DNA of 37,863 nucleotides from an uncultured Bacteroidales bacterium (GCA_949297975.1 CASFUX010000117.1:1-37863), one strand, 5' to 3'; positions 24,574-33,022 are shown, numbered from the stretch's first letter. Made by a program: numbers and translations. The notes: generated from the letters alone by a model not told the origin.

Positions 24574-24622
24574 GTTCAAGGCCAACGTCCTTGTGGCTTT
24601 CAGCATAGGGCAACGCCCTATG
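24574..24622 (-). repeat. 49-bp REP-like palindromic repeat, inverted copy
   Basis: In complement this reads CATAGGGCGTTGCCCTATG followed by CAAGGACGTTGGCCTTG. It is the same two-hairpin unit found four times between atpF and atpE and once between atpD and atpC. It lies between the GH16 gene and the first beta-helix gene, where it could form mRNA stems. Confidence 0.75.
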
Positions 24623-24732
24623 GGCAGGAGCAAGCATCGCCTGTCCATCTACCCGTTCCCGCTGTCCGCTCCTCGCTACCGAAACGTCCGCTACAACGAA
24701 TACTAACAACAAACAATAAAACAACAACAATC

Positions 24733-26367
24733 ATGAAAAAAGCTACTCTATGGGCAGGCGCAGCCATCGTGGCGGCCCTGTGCAGCTTTCCAGCGAAAGC
24801 AGACAAAGCGTATTACGTGGACCCGGACGGCAACCAGCCCGAAGGTCTGACCGTGGATGCCGTGTACAAAACGGTGCAATCGGCAGTAAATGCGGCTCCG
24901 ACCGATGAGCCGACTACGATTTATTTGAAGCCTGGACACACCTTCTCCGAAGGCGATGTGCTGTTTGAGCAACGGGCGGACATTACCATCATTGGCAACA
25001 ACACGACCCTTCAAGGCGTGAAGAACAAACGCATCCTGCGCACCTCGACGGCTCGCTTGGTGCTGAAGGGCATCACTTTTACCGGCGTGGACTATACCTA
25101 CGGTTCGGGCGGGGTGCTCTACTTCATGGGCGTGGCCGGTGCCAGTTCCGAACTGGTGGTGGATAGCTGTGTGTTTGCTGATAATACCGTAAGTGGTAAT
25201 TCCGAATATATAATTGGTGGAACGGCTATTGCTACTGGAGCGAATGATATGAACGTCACAATCAAGAATACGGTATTTCGCAATAATACGTATGGAAAGT
25301 TTGGCGGAGAGGGCGGAATGTTGCTGCACCAAGGCAAAAACGGCAAACTCGAAGTGCTCAACTGTACCTTCGACAACAACAGGCTGACTAGTGCAACGGA
25401 TGGCGGCATCGCCGTGGGGATGAGCAACTGCGCCAACGTGCAAGCTCGCTTCGTAAACAATACGTTCTTCAATAACACGGTGTCCAACATACCCCGAGGC
25501 TCGGTAGGCAACATCTTCATCCACGGCACGAACAACACGGCGGATGTGGTGAACAACACCTTCTACTTCGACCGCCGCGAGGAAGACCCCGGCGAGGGCA
25601 CGAGCGACCAGGAACGCATGAAAGCGGTGTACAAGCGCACGGCTGCCGTGAACGTGAACGACGGGGGCAATACGCTGAACTTCGTGAACAATGTGGTAAC
25701 GGGTACGCGGAGCGCTGTCATCTCGGCAGCTACTACGGGGCGCACCATCAACTGCCACAATAACTATTGCGTCACGATAGAACCGCACGCCAACACGGCC
25801 ACCAACCTGGTGGACGGCCAACAGGGCAACGTGGTGGTTACCGCCCGTCCCGAAAATGTGGGCGACCCCTTCATCGCCGACATCGAAGCCTTGAACGGCC
25901 TGATGGCGGGCGTAGGCATTGCCTCCACCCTCACCACCGACAACTTCGTTCCCTACCTCGCCATTGACGCTACCAGCCCGCTGCGCAATGCCGGTACGGC
26001 TGAATACTTAGTAGGCGAAGCCAACGTCGTGCCCGCCGCCGACATCCGGGGTGTACTGCGCAACGACGGCTCGGTGGACATCGGGGCTTACGAATACGTC
26101 AGCGAAACGCCGGGTCCCGGCACGGGCATCCAGACCTTGCAGGCCGATGCTTGGGTGTCGGTTTACACGCAAGCCGACCGCGTGGTGATTGAAAACTGTA
26201 CGGATGCCGATCTCGCCCTCACCCTCGTGGGAGCGGACGGCCGCCGCATCGCCGCCATGCCCTTGCAGCGCACGCTCTCCCTCGACCGCGCCGCCTTGCC
26301 GCAAGGCTTGCTGCTGCTCATGGTGCAGCACGGAGACGGCTGCGCCATCGAAAAAATCGTATTATAA
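24733..26367 (+). CDS. Exported parallel beta-helix protein 1
   Basis: A 544-residue protein with a signal peptide (MKKATLWAGAAIVAALCSFPAKA) and an A-rich leader before the ATG. Residues about 25-430 are built of recurring short beta-strand units with N-rich turns (ITIIGNNTTLQG, VVDSCVFADNT, IKNTVFRNNT, EVLNCTFDNN, FVNNTFFNNT), the pattern of a right-handed parallel beta-helix as in polysaccharide lyases and surface adhesins. At about 440-455 is RGVLRNDGSVDIGAYEY, like the end of choice-of-anchor Q-type proteins. The last 80 residues resemble a C-terminal sorting domain, although divergent. I cannot identify a catalytic triad, so lyase activity is unproven. A paralogue follows at 26898. The part around 25190-25310 is more AT-rich than the rest of the gene. 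Confidence 0.82.
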   Translation: MKKATLWAGAAIVAALCSFPAKADKAYYVDPDGNQPEGLTVDAVYKTVQSAVNAAPTDEPTTIYLKPGHTFSEGDVLFEQRADITIIGNNTTLQGVKNKRILRTSTARLVLKGITFTGVDYTYGSGGVLYFMGVAGASSELVVDSCVFADNTVSGNSEYIIGGTAIATGANDMNVTIKNTVFRNNTYGKFGGEGGMLLHQGKNGKLEVLNCTFDNNRLTSATDGGIAVGMSNCANVQARFVNNTFFNNTVSNIPRGSVGNIFIHGTNNTADVVNNTFYFDRREEDPGEGTSDQERMKAVYKRTAAVNVNDGGNTLNFVNNVVTGTRSAVISAATTGRTINCHNNYCVTIEPHANTATNLVDGQQGNVVVTARPENVGDPFIADIEALNGLMAGVGIASTLTTDNFVPYLAIDATSPLRNAGTAEYLVGEANVVPAADIRGVLRNDGSVDIGAYEYVSETPGPGTGIQTLQADAWVSVYTQADRVVIENCTDADLALTLVGADGRRIAAMPLQRTLSLDRAALPQGLLLLMVQHGDGCAIEKIVL

Positions 26368-26897
26368 ATCAGTGAGTTCGGGATAAATATTAAGGACAAA
26401 TGGTCATTATCTGCCGTTAACACCTCACCCCTAAGCCCTCTCCCCGGAGGTTGTGTGAAAAGTGCCATTTTCATGTCATCCTCGTCATTTCGAGCGCAGC
26501 GAGAAATCTCAGAGCCGCTTTTGGTGCGTTGTAGTAGCAGATTTAGCTTACGCTCAACTTCGTGTCTCCCTACGGTCGAAATGACGACGGGCTTGTTTCG
26601 TAGTTTTCACACAGCCTCCCCGGGGAGAGAGGAAAGAAGTCAGTTCCGTATGCGTAAACCTCGACTTTAAAACATGCTTAATCCCCCTCTCCCCAGGGAG
26701 AGGGCTTAGGGGTGAAGTGGTTAGAGGGCATGAATATTTTTCTTATCCCGAACTTGTGTATAAACCATAAAACAAGGAAAACGGACTGCAATCTGCGACA
26801 ATCTGCGCAATCAGCGGGAAACCCATCCGTGTTAATCCGTGCAATCCGTGTATTCCGTGTGCTTATAATCAAACTTCAATAAATACCAACAAGACGT
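26368..26897. other. Repeat-rich spacer between the two beta-helix genes
   Basis: These 530 bases contain no supported gene. They hold MITE-like copy 2 (core 26436-26632), whose similarity to copy 1 extends from about 26380 to 26691. Next is a small palindrome of CCCCTCTCCCCAGGGAGAGGG type near 26690-26712, a stretch with AATCTGCGCAATC and AATCCGTG words (26780-26860), and an A-rich leader before the ATG at 26898. Confidence 0.7.
26436..26632 (-). mobile_element. MITE-like element, copy 2 (inverted relative to copy 1)
   Basis: A 197-bp element with terminal inverted repeats at 26436-26461 and 26604-26632, and the same interior as copy 1 (21497-21694) in opposite orientation, including the stretch TAGCAGATTTAGCTTACGC. 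It lies just after the stop of the first beta-helix gene. It has no coding capacity. Target-site duplications cannot be assigned because similarity between copies continues beyond the inverted repeats. Confidence 0.75.
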
Positions 26898-28475
26898 ATG
26901 AACAAGAAAATCTTCTTATCGGCTCTGCTGGCCTGCGGCCTCGGGGCGGGCGCATGGGCGCAAACGAACATCTATGTAAGTGCCGGCAGTGGCAACGACG
27001 ACTACAACGGCGCATCGTGGGAAACGGCTTTCAAGACCTTGAAAAAGGCCGTGGAAAGCGTGAAGGCGGGCGAGGAAACGGTGATGTACCTCGAACCCGG
27101 CGGCACTTTCGACACAGGCGGCATGATTACTTTCGGCGAAGGGCTGCAACTTACCATCGTGGGCAACAACACCACCATCCAGGCGGCAACCCAGCCGGGC
27201 AAGGACGGGGGAGAAGGCGCACGCATCTTCCGCATCAAGGGTGACCGCGTTACAGTTAAGGGTATTACGTTCCAGAACGGCCGCCAGATAGAATACTACG
27301 GCGGCGGTGCCCTCTTCAACGATGTAGGCACGCTGGAAGTGGACAGCTGCATTTTCCTGAACAACGAGGCCGGTTCGGGCGGCGGGGCCATCGCCACGCG
27401 CTGTGAGCATCTCATCGTGCGCAATTCCTATTTCGAAGGCAACTACTGCATAGGCGGCGGTGCCATGGGAGCGGCCATCAACTGCGCGGGCATAAAAGGC
27501 GGTGCTGAAGGCAATTCGATTGTGGTGGAAAACTGCACGTTCTATCAGAACGATTTGCAGGCAGGTGGTCAAGGCTCGGCTATTGCTTTTTATGACAACT
27601 CCAACGACCAAAAGTACACCAACATCACGTCCGCCCGTATCGTGAACTGCACGTTCCTGAACAACAGCACTACCACCCCGTACCAGGGAGCCATTGACAT
27701 GGCCAACAACGATGCCACCCGCCTGGAGCTGGTGAACAACACTTTCTACGGGCAGGACGGTGCGTTGCAGGTGGGTGACATCTACGGCGAAGACGGCGGT
27801 GCGGTCATCATGCTCAACAACCTCATCTTCGGTGACAAGGCGGGCATCTTCGGTATGCAGAATTACACGGTGGCCGACCTGCGTGACCCCATCGTGGCTT
27901 ACAACAACATCGTCATCGGCAAGGAAGGGAACAAGGGTGTGAACGAATACATCGACGACCCCTGCTTCAACGAGGACAAGGATGCGTGCAACAACGTGGT
28001 GGAACTGCTGGCCAACTACCCGCTCTCCAACGTGGCGTTGGCCACGTCCCTCTCCCGGGATAACTTCGTGCCCTACCTGCCCCTCACGGCGGCCAACAGC
28101 AACGCGGTGGATAAGGGCTACACGGGCGATGAATATGCCGACCTCATTCCCGCCACCGACGTGCGCGGCGTGGCGGCTGCCGGTACGCGCGACATCGGGG
28201 CGTATGAATATGCCGGTGCATCGGGCATCTTCGCCCCGCGTGCCGAAGTGGCCGACTTCTTCGCCCTCACCCAGTCGGCGGGCGTGGTTACCGTGGTCAA
28301 TACTGCCGACCGCGCCTTGAGCCTCAACGTGCTCGATGCCACGGGCCGCACGGTGTACACGGGCGTGGTAGATGGCACGCTCTCCCTCACCCGCCAACAG
28401 GTGGGCAGCGACTTCGCCGTGTTCGTACTGAGCGACGGTGCGAGCACCCAAGCCTGCAAGGTCGTGATGCGGTAA
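26898..28475 (+). CDS. Exported parallel beta-helix protein 2
   Basis: A 525-residue paralogue of the 24733 protein. It has signal MNKKIFLSALLACGLGAGAWAQ, then TNIYVSAGSGNDDYNGASWETAF, a common N-terminal cap of this protein type. Beta-helix rungs follow from about 50 to 400 (LTIVGNNTTIQA, VDSCIFLNNEA, VENCTFYQN, IVNCTFLNNS, LVNNTFYGQ). The segment TDVRGVAAAGTRDIGAYEYAG at about 420-440 matches the choice-of-anchor Q-type end of its neighbour, and the last about 80 residues form a divergent sorting-like domain ending ACKVVMR. Function could be adhesion, glycan binding or lyase activity; no catalytic residues can be picked out with confidence. A strong terminator follows at 28516. Confidence 0.82.
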   Translation: MNKKIFLSALLACGLGAGAWAQTNIYVSAGSGNDDYNGASWETAFKTLKKAVESVKAGEETVMYLEPGGTFDTGGMITFGEGLQLTIVGNNTTIQAATQPGKDGGEGARIFRIKGDRVTVKGITFQNGRQIEYYGGGALFNDVGTLEVDSCIFLNNEAGSGGGAIATRCEHLIVRNSYFEGNYCIGGGAMGAAINCAGIKGGAEGNSIVVENCTFYQNDLQAGGQGSAIAFYDNSNDQKYTNITSARIVNCTFLNNSTTTPYQGAIDMANNDATRLELVNNTFYGQDGALQVGDIYGEDGGAVIMLNNLIFGDKAGIFGMQNYTVADLRDPIVAYNNIVIGKEGNKGVNEYIDDPCFNEDKDACNNVVELLANYPLSNVALATSLSRDNFVPYLPLTAANSNAVDKGYTGDEYADLIPATDVRGVAAAGTRDIGAYEYAGASGIFAPRAEVADFFALTQSAGVVTVVNTADRALSLNVLDATGRTVYTGVVDGTLSLTRQQVGSDFAVFVLSDGASTQACKVVMR

Positions 28476-28515
28476 GCAAGAGGCGGACAGTCCGCCCTAT
28501 GTATGGATTAAAGTG

Positions 28516-28550
28516 ACAGGGCCACCCCACGGGGTGCGCCCTGTTTTTTT
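28516..28550 (+). terminator. Intrinsic terminator after beta-helix gene 2
   Basis: The stem ACAGGGC plus CACCCC (28516-28528) pairs with GGGGTG and GCCCTGT (28531-28544), with one unpaired C and a 2-base loop, followed by seven or more T residues. It lies 41 bases after the stop. This is the clearest factor-independent terminator in the window. Confidence 0.85.
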
Positions 28551-28579
28551 GTCGTGTCAGACCGCCCACCGTGTCGGTG

Positions 28580-28722
28580 CGGCGGGGACGCAGAGCGGTG
28601 CGTAGGGGGACACAGAGATAACGGAGGGAACACAGAGATACACAGAGTTTTTACTTCCTTCCTGTCTGACTTGGGGGAGCGCACATAGCTTGTCCCGGCA
28701 CATTGTGCCGGGACGTGAGGAA
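28580..28722 (-). repeat. TCCCGATGC/CTCTGTG intergenic repeat, inverted copy
   Basis: Read in complement it has a GTCCCGGCAC...GTGCCGGGAC hairpin, AAGCTATGTGCGCTC, an A-rich part and several CTCTGTG words, in the same order as at 21794-21900 and 29110-29217. It is more diverged than the other two copies. Confidence 0.6.
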
Positions 28723-28749
28723 GATACATGGATATGGCATGAGAAAATG

Positions 28750-28955
28750 CTGATTGGCAGCCCGAAGGGCTGCAAGATAACAGCCCGGGGCAACGCCCCG
28801 GGAAAGGAAAAAGCGCATTCAACAAACCAGGCTGTAGGCCTGGGGGAAAGGGCTCGGCTTTTCTTTCAGGCTTACAGCCTGATGATATTCGCGTAAAAAC
28901 ATTCCCTGGGGCGTTGCCCCAGGCTGTTATCTCGCAGTCTTTCAGACTGCCGTAT
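28750..28955. repeat. Inverted pair of GGGGCAACGCCCC hairpin repeats
   Basis: Left arm about 28755-28802 (CTGCAAGATAACAGCCC then GGGGCAACGCCCCGGG) is matched in complement by about 28907-28950 (CCTGGGGCGTTGCCCC, then AGGCTGTTATCTCGCAG). Between them lie AGGCTGTAGGCCTG and CAGGCTTACAGCCTG. Each part is a small palindrome. The hairpin words resemble those of the 49-bp REP-like unit in the ATP synthase operon. Confidence 0.65.
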
Positions 28956-29109
28956 GCATGGCCTTATACCGAACTTGCGTGGGAAATCCCGTCTGGTGGC
29001 AATGGCCAAAGGTAACTCCACTTTCCCTTTTTTGACAAAGGGGAGTGGCTCGAAGAGCCGAGGGGGGCAGATGAGTGCTTGTGCTTGCTCCGAACTTAGG
29101 TTAACTCAA

Positions 29110-29217
29110 TAGTCCCGATGCTCTGCGTCGGGACAGGCTCTGTGTGCTCTCAAAAGATTGGAAAGGAAATAAAAAAACTCTGTGCTGCTCTGTGTCCCCT
29201 TCGTGTTACTCTGTGTC
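29110..29217 (+). repeat. TCCCGATGC/CTCTGTG intergenic repeat, copy 2
   Basis: Same order and orientation as 21794-21900: a TCCCGATGCTCTGCGTCGGGA hairpin, GGCTCTGTGTGCTC, an A-rich middle, then CTCTGTG words. As in the first copy it is followed by a TTCCGTA-type hairpin, so the two families may be one composite repeat. Confidence 0.7.
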
Positions 29218-29239
29218 CCTGCATTACTCGGTGTAAAAT

Positions 29240-29287
29240 AAAAATTCCGTACCTACGCAATTTTCGTTGCGTTAGTACGGAATTTTT
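29240..29287 (-). terminator. TTCCGTA hairpin, probable terminator of the atp operon
   Basis: The arm at 29240-29260 pairs with 29267-29287 apart from a 2-base internal mismatch, and T runs lie at the ends on both strands. It lies 70 bases beyond the atpG stop. It is closely related to the hairpin at 182-229, which holds the same position relative to the PUL. Confidence 0.6.
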
Positions 29288-29356
29288 CTTGCGTGCCTAC
29301 GGAAATCCGGCGCAGGCGGTCAATTGTCAATTGTCAATAGTCAAATTGTAAATGGT

Positions 29357-30229
29357 CTATTCCAATGCCGCCGCGCCGCCCACGATGTCGAGCAGCTCGT
29401 TGGTGATTTTCTGCTGGCGTTGCTTGTTGTACTGGATGTTGAGGTCGGAGAGCAGGTCGTCGGCGTTGTCGGTGGCTATCTGCATGGCTACCATGCGGGC
29501 GGCGTATTCGGCCAGCGAGGAGTCGAGCATGGCGAGGTACAGGCGGTTGTGCACGATGTCGGGTGCCAGGCGGCGCAGCAGCTCGTCGCGTCCCGGTTCG
29601 AGCAGGTAGTCGGGGGCGGGGTCGGGCGTTGCCGTTTCGCCGGGCTGTTCGAAGGCGAGCGGCAGCAGCTGCACGGCGGCGGGCGTCTGGTGCACGTTGT
29701 TCACGTAGTGGTTGTGCAGCAGCATCACGCGGTCGGTCTTGCCGTCCAGGAAGTCGCGCATGAGGCGGTCGGCGAGGGCTTTTGCCGTGTCGAATCCCGC
29801 GTGGGCGGTGGGGCAGGGGGCATCGTCGGCATGGCCGGGGCGGGTTTTCCGCGCGTGCTCGGCGGCCTTTTTGCCGATGGGGATGAGGGTGAGCCCGATG
29901 CCCGCCTGGCGCAGGGTGTCGGCCTGTTCGTCGAGCAGGCGGAGGATGTTGGCGTTGAACGCGCCGCACAGGCCCGAGTCGGCGGCCAGGGCCACGAGGG
30001 TGGCGTGGCGCACCTCGCGCGTGGCGGCCAGGGGCGAGTCCGTGTCGGGCGCGGAGGCGAGCAGGGCTTGCAGGATGCGGGCGTAGGCTTCCTGGTAGGG
30101 GCGGAAGGTGTTGATGCGGGTCTGCACCCGGCTGAGGTTGGCCGAGGCTACCATGCGCATGGCCGAGGTCACCTTCTGCGTGGAGGAGGTGGCGTTGATG
30201 CGGTTCTTTATTTCTTTGAGCGAAGCCAT
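29357..30229 (-). CDS. atpG: ATP synthase F1 subunit gamma
   Basis: A 290-residue central-stalk subunit that rotates within the alpha3-beta3 head and couples it to the c-ring. The N-terminus MASLKEIKNRINATSSTQKVTSAMRMVA is the family's first helix. The middle region has the typical LCGAFN motif (about residues 90-95), and the C-terminal helix includes QIATDNADDLLSDLNIQYNKQRQ and ends with the usual KITNELLDIVGGAAAL. Length is normal. It is the last gene of the operon, separated from atpA by a 126-base palindromic spacer and followed by a probable terminator hairpin at 29240-29287. Confidence 0.97.
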   Translation of the reverse strand: MASLKEIKNRINATSSTQKVTSAMRMVASANLSRVQTRINTFRPYQEAYARILQALLASAPDTDSPLAATREVRHATLVALAADSGLCGAFNANILRLLDEQADTLRQAGIGLTLIPIGKKAAEHARKTRPGHADDAPCPTAHAGFDTAKALADRLMRDFLDGKTDRVMLLHNHYVNNVHQTPAAVQLLPLAFEQPGETATPDPAPDYLLEPGRDELLRRLAPDIVHNRLYLAMLDSSLAEYAARMVAMQIATDNADDLLSDLNIQYNKQRQQKITNELLDIVGGAAALE

Positions 30230-30251
30230 TTTTCCAGTGAATAGTTTTTTT

Positions 30252-30355
30252 AGCTACAAGTTACAAGCTACGAGCTACAAGTCGTTTGCTCCGAGGCTTC
30301 CGCCACATCCCGCATGGCACTTGTAGCTTGTAGCTCGTAGCTCGTAGCTTGTAGC
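30252..30355. repeat. GCTACAAG/CTTGTAGC inverted repeats between atpA and atpG
   Basis: On the plus strand the left arm (about 30252-30280) has GCTACAAG and GCTACGAG words, and the right arm (about 30319-30355) has CTTGTAGC and CTCGTAGC words. They can fold into a long stem with a loop of about 40 bases. The right arm abuts the atpA stop codon (30356-30358), and the last atpA codons already resemble the repeat. Confidence 0.75.
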
Positions 30356-31936
30356 TTACTTGTACTGCCCGGCCACGGTGGCGGCGGTTTCGCGCAGGCG
30401 TGCTTCCACGTCGTCGTCGAGGATGCCGTCGCGCAGCTTGTCGAGCACCTCGTGGCGGTATTTGGTGTCGAGCAGGTCGAGGTATTGCTGCTCGAAGTCG
30501 GCCACGCGCTCCACGGGCACCTGGGCGAGCAGGGCGCGCGTGCCGGCGTAGATGATGGCGATTTCCTTTTCCACGGGCAGGGCGTGGTATTGCTTCTGTA
30601 TGAGCAAGCGGGCGTTGCGCTGCCCCTTGTCGATGATGGCCTTGGTGGCGGGGTCCATGTCGCTGCCGAACTTGGAGAAGGCTTCGAGCTCGCGGTACTG
30701 GGCCTGGTCGGTCTTCATCGTGCCGGCCACTTTCTTCATTGCTTTCAGCTGTGCGTTGCCGCCCACGCGCGACACGGAGATGCCCACGTTGATGGCCGGG
30801 CGCGTGCCCGCGTTGAAGAGTCCGGTTTCGAGGAATATCTGCCCGTCGGTGATGGAGATGACGTTAGTGGGGATGTAGGTCGATATGTCGCCCGCCTGCG
30901 TCTCGATGATGGGCAGCACGGTGAGCGAGCCGCCGCCCCGCACCTTGCCTTGGAGCACGGCGGGGAGGTCGTTCATCGTGGCGGCCACGGCGTCGTTGTC
31001 GATGATGCGCGCGCCGCGTTCGAGCAGGCGGGAGTGCAGGTAGAAGATGTCGCCCGGGTAGGCTTCGCGGCCGGAGGGGCGGCGCAGCAGCAGCGACACT
31101 TCGCGGTAGGCCACGGCCTGCTTGGAGAGGTCGTCGTAGATGACCAGTGCGTGCCGCCCGGTGTCGCGGAAGTATTCGCCGATGGCGGCTCCGGCGAAGG
31201 GGGCGTAGTATTGCAGGGCTGCGGGGTCGGCGGCGGTGGCGGCCACCACGGTGGTGTAGGGGAGGGCGCCGTGCCGTTCGAGCGTGTGCACGATGTCGGC
31301 CACGCTGGAGGCTTTCTGCCCGATGGCCACGTAGATGCAGTAGATGGGCTGCCCGGCTTCGTAGAGTGCGCGCTGGTTGATGATGGTGTCGATGGCGATG
31401 GCGGTCTTGCCTGTCTGGCGGTCGCCGATGATGAGTTCGCGCTGGCCGCGTCCGATGGGAATCATCGCGTCGATGGCCTTGATGCCCGTCTGGAGCGGTT
31501 CGCTCACGGGCTGGCGGAATATGACCCCGGGTGCTTTCCTTTCGAGGGGCATGTCGATGCGTTCGCCCGCGATGGCGCCGCGGCCGTCGATGGGCTGGCC
31601 CAGGGGTGTGACCACGCGGCCGAGCAGTCCCTCGCCCACGGGGATGGAGGCGATGCGGCCCGTGCGGCGCACGGTGTCGCCCTCCTTCACGCGGTCGGCA
31701 TGGCCCAGCAGCACGCCGCCGATGTTGTCCGGCTCCAGGTTCATCACCACGGCCATTTCCCCGCCTTCGCATTCCACCAGTTCGCCTGCCTCCACGTGGG
31801 TCAGTCCGTAGATGCGCACCACGCCGTCGCTCACTTGGAGCACGCGGCCTGTTTCCTCGAATTGCACGCCGAGGTCGGCTTTTTCCAGTTGCAGTTTCAG
31901 TATGTCGGTTACTTCGCTTACGTTGATTTTTGCCAT
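30356..31936 (-). CDS. atpA: ATP synthase F1 subunit alpha
   Basis: A 526-residue non-catalytic nucleotide-binding subunit of the F1 head. It has the N-terminal beta-barrel ([13 protein letters not shown]), Walker [14 protein letters not shown] at about residue 170, and a family signature around [17 protein letters not shown] with the arginine finger region, then a C-terminal helical domain. Length is slightly above the common 502-515. The start at 31936 ([14 protein letters not shown]) is 34 bases after the atpH stop. It forms the core with AtpD and belongs to the second half of the Bacteroidota-type operon, where alpha and gamma lie far from beta and epsilon. Confidence 0.98.
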   Translation of the reverse strand: MAKINVSEVTDILKLQLEKADLGVQFEETGRVLQVSDGVVRIYGLTHVEAGELVECEGGEMAVVMNLEPDNIGGVLLGHADRVKEGDTVRRTGRIASIPVGEGLLGRVVTPLGQPIDGRGAIAGERIDMPLERKAPGVIFRQPVSEPLQTGIKAIDAMIPIGRGQRELIIGDRQTGKTAIAIDTIINQRALYEAGQPIYCIYVAIGQKASSVADIVHTLERHGALPYTTVVAATAADPAALQYYAPFAGAAIGEYFRDTGRHALVIYDDLSKQAVAYREVSLLLRRPSGREAYPGDIFYLHSRLLERGARIIDNDAVAATMNDLPAVLQGKVRGGGSLTVLPIIETQAGDISTYIPTNVISITDGQIFLETGLFNAGTRPAINVGISVSRVGGNAQLKAMKKVAGTMKTDQAQYRELEAFSKFGSDMDPATKAIIDKGQRNARLLIQKQYHALPVEKEIAIIYAGTRALLAQVPVERVADFEQQYLDLLDTKYRHEVLDKLRDGILDDDVEARLRETAATVAGQYK

Positions 31937-31970
31937 AAGTAGCTATTCAAAATTAAACGTAATGTATATT

Positions 31971-32516
31971 TTAATCGGTTAAATCCCGCCTCATCCGCGC
32001 CAGTTGCTTGCCCACGCTGGCATCGAGCAGGCGGTCGCCCACGCGCAGCACGAAGCCGCCGATGAGCGCGGGGTCGGTGTCGGCCTGTAGCAGCACGCTG
32101 CGGCAGCCGGTGGCGCGTGTCACGAGGGCTTCTATCTTGCGGGCAGTGCCGTCGGCCAAGGGGGCAGGAGTGGTGACGTGCGCGGGTTGTATGCCCTTGC
32201 TGTGCCGGTAGCGGGCGATGTAGGCTTGGGCAATCGCGCCCATGCGGTCGGCCCGTTTGTTGGCGGTCACCATGCGCACGATGCGGGCGGTGGGGCTGTC
32301 GTCGGCCACGGTCTTGCCGCAGGCGGCCAGCAGGGCCGATGCCTTGTCGGCGGCGGGCAGCAAGGGGTTGGCTACCAGCTTGCGCAACGCCTCCACGCGG
32401 TCGAGGGTGTCGGCCAAGCGGCAGAGGTCATCGTACACCTGGTCTTCGGCCCGGCAGCCGGTGGCGTAGTCGAAGATGGCTTGCGCGTATCGCGATGGGA
32501 GGGTTCCGGCGTTCAT
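31971..32516 (-). CDS. atpH: ATP synthase F1 subunit delta
   Basis: A 181-residue subunit that joins the peripheral stalk (b) to the top of the alpha3-beta3 head. The N-terminus MNAGTLPSRYAQAIFDYATG is the usual helical domain start (RYAxAlfd). The C-terminal half has DPALIGGFVLRVGDRLLDASVGKQLARMR, matching the family's conserved I-GG-hR-GD-hhD-S pattern. Length is normal. The gap to atpF is 11 bases and to atpA 34 bases. Confidence 0.95.
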   Translation of the reverse strand: MNAGTLPSRYAQAIFDYATGCRAEDQVYDDLCRLADTLDRVEALRKLVANPLLPAADKASALLAACGKTVADDSPTARIVRMVTANKRADRMGAIAQAYIARYRHSKGIQPAHVTTPAPLADGTARKIEALVTRATGCRSVLLQADTDPALIGGFVLRVGDRLLDASVGKQLARMRRDLTD

Positions 32517-32527
32517 GTCCTAAGTCG

Positions 32528-33022
32528 TTAGTTCGTTTGTACGTCGTCGAGCAGACGGTCGATGAGGTGCAGTTGTCCTTCCTTGTCCTTTAGTTCCTCA
32601 CGCAGCACCCGTTCGGCCATGCGCACGCTGAGGTCGGCCACTTGGGCGCGGAGTTCGCGCAGGGCCTGTTCCTTTTCCTGGCGGATGGCCTGTTGCGCTT
32701 CGGCGCGGAGCTTGGCGGCTTCGGCTTCGGCGGCCTCGCGGGCCTGCGCCTTGAGGTCGTCGCACAGGTGGCGTGTCTCGTCGAGCAGGCGTGCCTGTTC
32801 GGCGCGGGTGTGTTGCAGCATCTGCTCGCTTTCCTGCTGGATGTTGGCCAGTCGGGCTTGTGCCTCCTTGGCGGCGGCCAGCGAGCGGTCGATGTATTCC
32901 TCGCGCTTGTGCACCATGCGCATGATGACCGGGAAGCCGTACTTGCACAGCACGAACACCACGATGCCGAATGACAGCAGCATCCAGAACAGCAGCCCGG
33001 GGTCGGGGGTTAGTAAACTCAT
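32528..33022 (-). CDS. atpF: ATP synthase F0 subunit b
   Basis: A 164-residue peripheral-stalk subunit. Residues about 8-30 (GLLFWMLLSFGIVVFVLCKYGF) form the single membrane helix, followed by PVIMRMVHKREEYIDRSLAAA and a long alanine-, glutamate- and glutamine-rich coiled coil to the C-terminus, as expected for b. It follows atpE after a 418-base repeat-filled spacer, which is unusual inside an ATP synthase operon, and precedes atpH closely. Confidence 0.96.
   Translation of the reverse strand: MSLLTPDPGLLFWMLLSFGIVVFVLCKYGFPVIMRMVHKREEYIDRSLAAAKEAQARLANIQQESEQMLQHTRAEQARLLDETRHLCDDLKAQAREAAEAEAAKLRAEAQQAIRQEKEQALRELRAQVADLSVRMAERVLREELKDKEGQLHLIDRLLDDVQTN

Larger units (their letters stand above)
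28476..29356. other. Convergent intergenic region between beta-helix gene 2 and atpG
   Basis: In 881 bases I find no supported gene. It contains, in order, the terminator at 28516-28550, an inverted copy of the CTCTGTG element (about 28580-28722), hairpins built from GGGGCAACGCCCC-type words (28750-28955), a TTTGACAAAGGGGAGTGGCTCG stretch (about 29030-29060), a direct copy of the CTCTGTG element (29110-29217) and the TTCCGTA hairpin that probably ends the ATP synthase operon (29240-29287). Last come short GTCAATTGTCAAT repeats before the atpG stop. Confidence 0.65.

Noticed and set aside
29030..29060. A TTTGACAAAGGGGAGTGGCTCG stretch as a promoter or part of an RNA gene
   Set aside because: No downstream gene in the right orientation and no TAnnTTTG at a suitable distance; it resembles other intergenic repeat fragments.
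30452..31942. A 496-codon plus-strand frame opposite atpA, with similar frames opposite atpD and atpB
   Set aside because: The opposite strand encodes intact, highly conserved ATP synthase subunits. The shadows have no recognisable features.
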